A DNA stretch of 64,000 nt from Desulfurivibrio dismutans (GTDB taxonomy: Bacteria; Desulfobacterota; Desulfobulbia; Desulfobulbales; Desulfurivibrionaceae): assembly GCF_029210385.1 (NCBI RefSeq), contig NZ_JARGDQ010000003.1:248001-312000 (forward strand). The letters are read 5' to 3'. Both the position numbers and the translations under genes were made by a program. The notes beneath the pieces were generated by a model that was not told where the DNA came from, made no database searches, and worked only from the letters and a program-made list of their open reading frames with translations. This document shows, in pieces, positions 57,137-64,000 of the stretch (its first letter is position 1; each line of letters opens with the position of its first letter).

Positions 57137-58444
57137 GTGAGTAACAAAGTATTGGAGAGCAACGATTACAAAGTGGCGGACATGAGCCTGGCCGATTGGG
57201 GCAAAAAAGAGGTGATGATCGCCGAGACCGAGATGCCCGGGCTGATGGCCCTGCGCGAGGAATACGGGGCCAGCAAGCCGCTCAAGGGCGCGCGTATCGC
57301 CGGCTGTCTGCACATGACCATCCAGACCGCGGTACTGATGGAGACCCTGACCGCTCTGGGGGCGGAGGTCCGCTGGTCCTCCTGCAACATCTTCTCCACC
57401 CAGGACCAGGCCGCCGCCGCCATGGTGGCCGCCGGTATTCCCACCTTCGCCTGGAAGGGCGAGAACGAGGAAGAGTTCTGGTGGTGCATCGAACAGACCA
57501 TCAAAGGCCCCGACGGCTGGCGGCCCAACATGATCCTGGACGACGGCGGTGACCTGACCCAGATCATGCACGAGAAATACCCCGAGTTGATGAAGGACGT
57601 CAAGGGCATCAGCGAGGAGACCACCACCGGGGTGCATCGCCTCTATGAGATGACCAAGGAAGGCAGCCTGCTGGCCCCGGCCATCAACGTCAACGACTCG
57701 GTGACCAAATCCAAGTTCGACAACCTCTATGGCTGCCGGGAGTCACTGATCGACGGCATCAAGCGGGCCACCGACGTGATGATCGCCGGCAAGATCTGCC
57801 TGGTGGCCGGCTACGGCGACGTGGGCAAGGGCTGCGCCCAGGCCTTCCGAGGCATGGGCGCCACCGTCTGGGTCACCGAGTGCGACCCCATTTGCGCCCT
57901 GCAGGCCTCCATGGAAGGCTTCCGGGTAGTGACCATGGATGATGCCGCCGCCAAAGCCGACATCTTCGTCACCGCCACCGGCAACATCAACGTCATCACC
58001 CGGGCCCACATGGAACAGATGCGCGACCAGGCCATCGTCTGCAACATCGGTCATTTCGACAACGAGATCGATATCGCCGGGATCAAGGATCTGACCTGGG
58101 AGAACATCAAGCCCCAGGTGGATCACGTGATCTTCCCCGACGGCCACCGCATCATCATCCTGGCCGAAGGTCGGCTGGTGAACCTGGGTTGCGCCACCGG
58201 CCATCCCAGCTTCGTGATGAGCAACTCCTTCACCAACCAGGTGCTGGCCCAGATCGAGCTGTGGGAGCGCCACGACCAGTACGAAAGGAAGGTCTACATG
58301 CTGCCCAAGCACCTGGACGAAAAGGTGGCCAAGCTGCACCTGGAGCGGATCGGCGCCAAGCTCACCGAGCTCAGGACGGACCAGGCCAAGTACATCGGCG
58401 TGCCGGTGGACGGGCCGTACAAGCCCGACCATTACCGTTACTAA
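57137..58444 (+). CDS. ahcY: Adenosylhomocysteinase
   Basis: A 435-residue SAH hydrolase with a GTG start and AAGGAG seven bases upstream. [27 protein letters not shown], the NAD-binding [15 protein letters not shown] and [11 protein letters not shown] are family hallmarks, as is the C-terminal KPDHYRY. It splits SAH to adenosine and homocysteine, returning homocysteine to the methyltransferase of the cluster and relieving product inhibition of methyltransferases. Confidence 0.98.
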   Translation: MSNKVLESNDYKVADMSLADWGKKEVMIAETEMPGLMALREEYGASKPLKGARIAGCLHMTIQTAVLMETLTALGAEVRWSSCNIFSTQDQAAAAMVAAGIPTFAWKGENEEEFWWCIEQTIKGPDGWRPNMILDDGGDLTQIMHEKYPELMKDVKGISEETTTGVHRLYEMTKEGSLLAPAINVNDSVTKSKFDNLYGCRESLIDGIKRATDVMIAGKICLVAGYGDVGKGCAQAFRGMGATVWVTECDPICALQASMEGFRVVTMDDAAAKADIFVTATGNINVITRAHMEQMRDQAIVCNIGHFDNEIDIAGIKDLTWENIKPQVDHVIFPDGHRIIILAEGRLVNLGCATGHPSFVMSNSFTNQVLAQIELWERHDQYERKVYMLPKHLDEKVAKLHLERIGAKLTELRTDQAKYIGVPVDGPYKPDHYRY

Positions 58445-58446
58445 CC

Positions 58447-58556
58447 CGTAAACCTGCCGCCGCACCGCATTTTTGGACGATCGGCCCAGCTTGCGTACCC
58501 GGGGTACGCGGCACCGGGCCGCTTACCCAAATCTGCGGCACGGCGGCAGGTTTGCG
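58447..58556 (-). repeat. Intergenic palindromic repeat, copy 10 (reverse)
   Basis: A 110-base palindrome with arms CGTAAACCTGCCGCCG / CGGCGGCAGGTTTGCG, starting three bases after the ahcY stop. The outer stem differs in sequence from all other copies but pairs almost fully. Confidence 0.92.
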
Positions 58557-58583
58557 TGGCGTGATTGCTTTGCGGTTTATTTT

Positions 58584-58617
58584 GGCGCCTGCGGGGAAAC
58601 CTGCCGGCGCCTTTTTT
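58584..58617 (+). terminator. Rho-independent terminator of the methyl-group cluster
   Basis: A GGCGCC-T-GC / GC-C-GGCGCC stem with a short interior stem around GGGGAAACC, followed by six T residues. It lies just after the repeat that follows ahcY. Confidence 0.8.
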
Positions 58618-58638
58618 GTTGGTGTGATTGGGCCGGCG

Positions 58639-59571
58639 TTAATTGCCGGCTTGCAGAGTTAGATCGCCGGACATTACGGCATGGATGCGGCCTTGGCGGT
58701 CGCGGATTTGCAGAATGCCCTCATGGTCCGGGCCCAGGGCGCGGCCGCGGACTACTTCGCCGGCCGGGGTCAGCCAGTCCAGTTCCCGGCCCAGCAGGGC
58801 ATCGCGTTGGCGCCAGGCGGCGAGGATTGCCGGAAACCGGCCCTGCTCCAGGGCGGCTACCACTTCATCCAGTTCCTTACCGATGGCTTTCAGCAACGCC
58901 CCCCGGTCCCAACTGCGACCCCCGGTCATACGCAGGGAAGTGGCCCGCGCCAGTAACTCGGGCGCCATCTGATCGCTGGTGGTATTAACGTTGAGGCCAA
59001 GGCCGATCACCACCGCCGGGTTGCCGGCTGCGGCCGTCTCCATGGTTGCTCCTTCCATAACCGCCCCCACCTGAGCGGAAGCCGCCCTACCCGGAGCCCC
59101 CGTATCCCTGTCAGATTGGCCCGACCCCGCCGCATCCTCGCCGATCTTGCCCGGACCCGCCGCCAAGCGGCATTCACAGAGGATGCCACCGCATTTCCGA
59201 CCTGCCAGCAGGATATCGTTGGGCCATTTCAGGCCCGGTTGCAGGCCGGTGCTCTTTTCCAGGGCCAGGGCCACTGCCAGACCGGCGGCCAGGGTCAGCT
59301 TAGCCAGGTCGTGGGGTGCCAGGCGGGGCCGATAGAGGAACGAGGCGTAAATCCCCACTCCCGGCGGCGAATGCCAACTTCTCTGCAAGCGCCCCCGGCC
59401 GCCGGTCTGGCGGTCGGCCACCACCACCGCCGACCCACCACCCTGCTCGGCCATCTCCAGAGCCACCCGGTTGGTGGAGTCAGTCACAGCCAGAAAAGTC
59501 AGCGGCCGCCCGGACAGTTCCCTGCCCACCGCCAACTCCCGCCAAACGGGCTCTTCAAGCACATCATTCAT
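58639..59571 (-). CDS. birA: Biotin--[acetyl-CoA-carboxylase] ligase
   Basis: A 310-residue ligase without the N-terminal DNA-binding domain of bifunctional BirA. DSTNRVALEMAEQG, the biotin/ATP loop GGRGRLQRSWHSPPGVGIYAS, KWPNDILLAGRKCGGIL and IGLGLNVN are all present, followed by the C-terminal SH3-like domain. About 40 extra residues (Gly/Ala-rich, from AAGPGKIGEDAAG to TMETAAAG) are inserted between the CGGIL strand and VVIGLG. It biotinylates carboxyl carrier proteins. The start MNDVLEE follows GGAGCGG. It converges on the methyl cluster across a terminator. Confidence 0.93.
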   Translation of the reverse strand: MNDVLEEPVWRELAVGRELSGRPLTFLAVTDSTNRVALEMAEQGGGSAVVVADRQTGGRGRLQRSWHSPPGVGIYASFLYRPRLAPHDLAKLTLAAGLAVALALEKSTGLQPGLKWPNDILLAGRKCGGILCECRLAAGPGKIGEDAAGSGQSDRDTGAPGRAASAQVGAVMEGATMETAAAGNPAVVIGLGLNVNTTSDQMAPELLARATSLRMTGGRSWDRGALLKAIGKELDEVVAALEQGRFPAILAAWRQRDALLGRELDWLTPAGEVVRGRALGPDHEGILQIRDRQGRIHAVMSGDLTLQAGN

Positions 59572-59639
59572 CGACCGCTCCATGGTTGTTGCCGGGGTTG
59601 TTGCCGGCGACATCATCACGACAAAGGTGTCACAAAACC

Positions 59640-59746
59640 GTAATCGCGCCGCCGTGCCGCAGATTGCGGCAAGCAGACCGGCGCCGCGCACATCGGTACG
59701 CCAGCCGGGCTGATCGCCGTAATCTGCGGTGCGGCGGCGCGATTAT
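59640..59746 (+). repeat. Intergenic palindromic repeat, copy 11 (forward)
   Basis: A 107-base palindrome between surE and birA with arms TAATCGCGCCGCCG / CGGCGGCGCGATTA, again a different but paired outer stem. Its right end touches the surE stop codon. Confidence 0.92.
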
Positions 59747-60498
59747 TATGGCTCATTGGTGCCTTGCAGGACTTCCAAGGCCCGGTGGTTGGTCATGTCC
59801 AGGTGGATGGGGGTGATGGAAACGTAGCCCGAGGCCACCGCCTGCACGTCGGTTTCCGGCGCCTTGCTCCAGCGGGGGGTGCCGCCGCCGATCCAGTAGT
59901 GACGGCGTCCCCAGGGGTCGAAGGTTTCCTGGATGGCGTTTTCATAATGCCGCCGGCCCTGGCGGGTGTAGCGCCGACCCTTGATTTCGGCCGCCGGCCG
60001 GTTGGGCACGTTGAGGTTGAACAGAGTATCCGGCGGCAGCCCCTGGTCTAAAATCTCCGCCGCCACCTCCCGGGCCCAGGCCGCCGCCACTGCAAAGAGG
60101 CAGCCTTCGCCGTCGGCCGCCGCCAGCGACACCGCCAGAGAGGGAATGCCCATCATGGTTCCCTCGCGGGCGGCGGAGACGGTGCCCGAGTAGTTGATGT
60201 CATCGCCCAGGTTGGCGCCGGGGTTGATGCCGGAGACCACCAGGTCCGGGCGTTCCTCCAGCAGCTTGTTGACCCCGATCATCACGCAGTCGGCGGGGGT
60301 GCCGTCGACGGCAAAATAACCGGCGGCCAGTTGCCTGATGTGCAGCGGCCGCCGCATGGTCAGCGAATGGCTGACCGCCGAATTGTCCACCTCCGGAGCC
60401 ACCACCACCACCCGCCCCAAGGCCCCCATGGCATCGGCCAGGGCCCGCAGACCGGGGGCGTTGACCCCGTCGTCGTTGCTGATCATAATCAATGGCAT
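59746..60498 (-). CDS. surE: 5'/3'-nucleotidase SurE
   Basis: A 250-residue SurE. The N-terminal ISNDDGVNAPGLRAL carries the metal-binding Asp pair, followed by VVAPEVDNSAVSHSLT, PADCVMIGVN, VSGINPGANLGDDINYSGTV and the C-terminal YVSITPIHLDMTN. SurE dephosphorylates nucleoside 5'- and 3'-monophosphates with a divalent metal. Stand-alone gene upstream of birA, separated from it by a palindromic repeat. Confidence 0.97.
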   Translation of the reverse strand: MPLIMISNDDGVNAPGLRALADAMGALGRVVVVAPEVDNSAVSHSLTMRRPLHIRQLAAGYFAVDGTPADCVMIGVNKLLEERPDLVVSGINPGANLGDDINYSGTVSAAREGTMMGIPSLAVSLAAADGEGCLFAVAAAWAREVAAEILDQGLPPDTLFNLNVPNRPAAEIKGRRYTRQGRRHYENAIQETFDPWGRRHYWIGGGTPRWSKAPETDVQAVASGYVSITPIHLDMTNHRALEVLQGTNEP

Positions 60499-60630
60499 CC
60501 TGGTTCCTTCTCGTTGAGGTTTCCGCCAATTTGGCTATAATAAAACCCAAACGTTGAATTGCAAGCCTATATAGGTGAGGGTAACCTTTCACCACACCCC
60601 AACCAATTGGTCGGTATACCACAAAAAGAG

Positions 60631-60739
60631 GGTAAACGTTCAGCAGTGCCGCAGGTTGGGGCAAGCGGACCGGCGCCGCTTACATCGCTACGCAAGCCGG
60701 GCCGATCGCCCCAAGATGCGGTGCTGCTGGACGTTTGCC
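60631..60739 (+). repeat. Intergenic palindromic repeat, copy 12 (forward)
   Basis: A 109-base palindrome with arms GGTAAACG / CGTTTGCC, ending just before the AAGGAG ribosome site of the tautomerase gene. It is placed so that a hairpin in the mRNA would sit directly 5' of that site. Confidence 0.92.
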
Positions 60740-60753
60740 AAGGAGAAAAAACC

Positions 60754-62984
<2,231 letters not shown>

Positions 62985-63131
62985 TGCCGACCACCGGTGA
63001 CCACCAACCTCCCCTCCCCGGCCGCCCCTTGATCCAGCGGTCATTTCAACCCTTTACGGCGCCGTTCGCCTGGCACCCACAACCACAATGTGTGGTAAGG
63101 TCGAGAACTAAAGAGGTTTGGATTTTTTTAA

Positions 63132-63160
63132 TTGACAACCCGCTCGTTTCTTTCTATTTT
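63132..63160 (+). promoter_or_regulatory. Sigma70-type promoter for the rhodanese lipoprotein gene
   Basis: Perfect TTGACA, 17-base spacer, TATTTT, preceded by a T-rich stretch. Transcription would start near 63167, giving a leader of about 190 bases. One of the best promoter matches in the window. Confidence 0.6.
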
Positions 63161-63166
63161 CGGGAC

Positions 63167-63360
63167 CATTGGTAAAAGAACCTTAACAGTTCCTTTACCG
63201 TTTTTTTTAGCTGTTTGTCGTCAACCACTGAAAAGAACGTTCTTTTTTAAAAAAGGTGTCACCCCATGGCACAGCGCCGCGGGTAAAGATGGGAGCAGTC
63301 CGCTTAACTACGGTTCTCTGCTCCCTAAATCACCAAGCATAAAGAGGAGGAGGTAAAAAG
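63167..63360 (+). promoter_or_regulatory. Candidate structured 5' leader, unclassified
   Basis: The leader contains a 16-base perfect palindrome AAAAGAACGTTCTTTT (near 63231-63246), a GGGAGCAG / CTGCTCCC stem (63291-63298 with 63318-63325) with an inner CCG/CGG, and GGTG (63255) able to pair with CACC (63331), which would close a multi-stem fold. The ribosome site AGGAGGAGG follows. It does not match c-di-GMP, cobalamin, SAM or other riboswitch consensus that I know. With the promoter it accounts for the gene-free stretch 62985-63360. Confidence 0.35.
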
Positions 63361-64000
63361 ATGCAAAGATTGAGGAATCAAGTCGCCCAGCTGGGAGTAT
63401 TACTCCTGGCGGCTTTCCTGCTTACCGCCTGTGGCACGGCCGGCAAAACGGCCACCCCCGAAGCCGCCGGTCCGCAGCATGTCGCCCAGGATCCGCAACT
63501 GCGGATTACCACCGCCGAGGTAATGGCACTTTTTGATGAGGTTTTTGATGGTCAGCCGCTGATCAAAGCCCGGACGGATGCCAACAACCGTTTCCTGATG
63601 GTGGACGCCCGCCCCCTGGGCCGTTACCAGGAAGGTCACATCCCCGGCGCCATCCACATGCCCCCCGGTGAAGTGGCCGCCAACATCGACAAGCTGCCCC
63701 GCGACCGCAAGATCATCTTCTACTGCGGCGGCCTGCACTGCCCCCTGAGCACCCAGGCGGCCAGAATCGCCATGGAGCACGGGCTGACCAACGTCAAGGT
63801 TTATTACGAGGGTGATCCCGCCTGGCTGGCCGCCGGCAATTACCTGATCTCCAAGACCCCCTACGTTTATCACATGGTAACGGCCAAGGCTGATGAGGCC
63901 AACTTCACTCTCATCGATACTCGCCCCACCGACGTGCACCGCAAATCCTTCATCCCCGGTTCTCTTTCCATTCCGATCAACCAGTGGGATCTTAAGCAGA
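63361..64000 (+). CDS. Lipoprotein with two rhodanese-like domains, 3' end cut by the window
   Basis: The first 213 codons are visible, open to the window edge. The N-terminus is a lipoprotein signal (VLLLAAFLLTAC, Cys24). A first rhodanese domain (LMVDARPLGRYQEGHIPGAIHMP) has an active-site loop FYCGGLHCPLS with two cysteines. A second domain begins FTLIDTRPTDVHRKSFIPGSLSIPIN. Rhodanese domains transfer sulfane sulfur or act as sulfur carriers; a periplasmic, membrane-anchored role in sulfur chemistry fits the inferred host. The start has a strong AGGAGGAGG site. Confidence 0.9.
   Translation, partial: MQRLRNQVAQLGVLLLAAFLLTACGTAGKTATPEAAGPQHVAQDPQLRITTAEVMALFDEVFDGQPLIKARTDANNRFLMVDARPLGRYQEGHIPGAIHMPPGEVAANIDKLPRDRKIIFYCGGLHCPLSTQAARIAMEHGLTNVKVYYEGDPAWLAAGNYLISKTPYVYHMVTAKADEANFTLIDTRPTDVHRKSFIPGSLSIPINQWDLKQ

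Noticed and set aside
1811-60739. The palindromic family as integron attC sites
   Set aside because: Sizes are in range, but the ends lack the RYYYAAC / GTTRRRY core sites, the copies flank housekeeping genes in both orientations, and no integrase is visible.
23951-60739. The palindromic family as CRISPR repeats or as simple terminators
   Set aside because: Copies are kilobases apart without regular spacers, and none is followed by a T-tract.
63250-63360. c-di-GMP (GEMM) riboswitch before the rhodanese gene
   Set aside because: The conserved GEMM elements (GGCAAACC, GACGCAAAGCC) are absent, so the leader was left unclassified.

Overview
This GC-rich (by eye roughly 60%) window looks like the chromosome of an anaerobic, Gram-negative member of the Desulfobacterota, plausibly a haloalkaliphilic Desulfobulbales/Desulfurivibrio-type bacterium. 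The placement is inferred from gene content: a Mrp-type Na+/H+ antiporter, corrinoid-dependent MttB-family methyltransferases, single [4Fe-4S] ferredoxin, TSUP/SafE-type exporter, many receiver-domain regulators and a rhodanese lipoprotein. No rRNA, tRNA, CRISPR array, prophage or transposase gene was seen.

Layout. 1-9.5 kb: start of the ATP synthase operon (atpI, atpZ), hemL, a small membrane protein, a REC / substrate-binding-protein-like / CheW fusion, an LpxR-like outer-membrane protein, a Spy/ZraP-like periplasmic protein, a hydrolase, a ferredoxin and htpG. 9.5-13.8 kb (minus): a four-gene operon in which every junction is a 4-bp overlap: Tat-exported lipoprotein SBP, permease, ATPase, ABC-F protein. 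13.9-22.2 kb (minus): an eleven-gene Mrp/Mbh-type antiporter operon with three large antiporter subunits. 22.3-24.6 kb: CBS-domain protein and DASS transporter. 25-37.5 kb (minus): a signalling island with a PEP-synthase-like protein, TSUP exporter, four receiver proteins, one complete and one truncated histidine kinase, a TetR regulator with three matching operator candidates, and an SDR protein. 37.7-43.8 kb (plus): holA, clpS, clpA, a lipoprotein and a PanE-type reductase. 44.1-58.6 kb (plus): MarR regulator and a methyl-group cluster. 58.6-64 kb: birA, surE, a tautomerase, ligA and a truncated rhodanese lipoprotein.

The most striking region is 44.8-58.4 kb. It carries, as separate genes, counterparts of all four modules of cobalamin-dependent methionine synthase: AdoMet activation domain, pterin-binding methyltransferase, corrinoid protein, and homocysteine methyltransferase fused to methylene-THF reductase. 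With them are two MttB-type methyltransferases, an unassigned SAM methyltransferase, an asparagine-synthetase-like enzyme, metK and ahcY. Together this is a complete activated-methyl cycle with possible methyl input from a quaternary amine and an unknown methylated or amidated product.

Twelve copies of a ~110-bp imperfect palindrome sit between genes across the whole window, in both orientations. Their outer arms change sequence but stay paired in most copies. Other points of interest are the chemotaxis-type fusion whose sensor domain is visibly related to the SBP of the ABC operon, the TetR operator set, a large single hairpin at 48.1 kb, and a candidate structured leader before the rhodanese gene.
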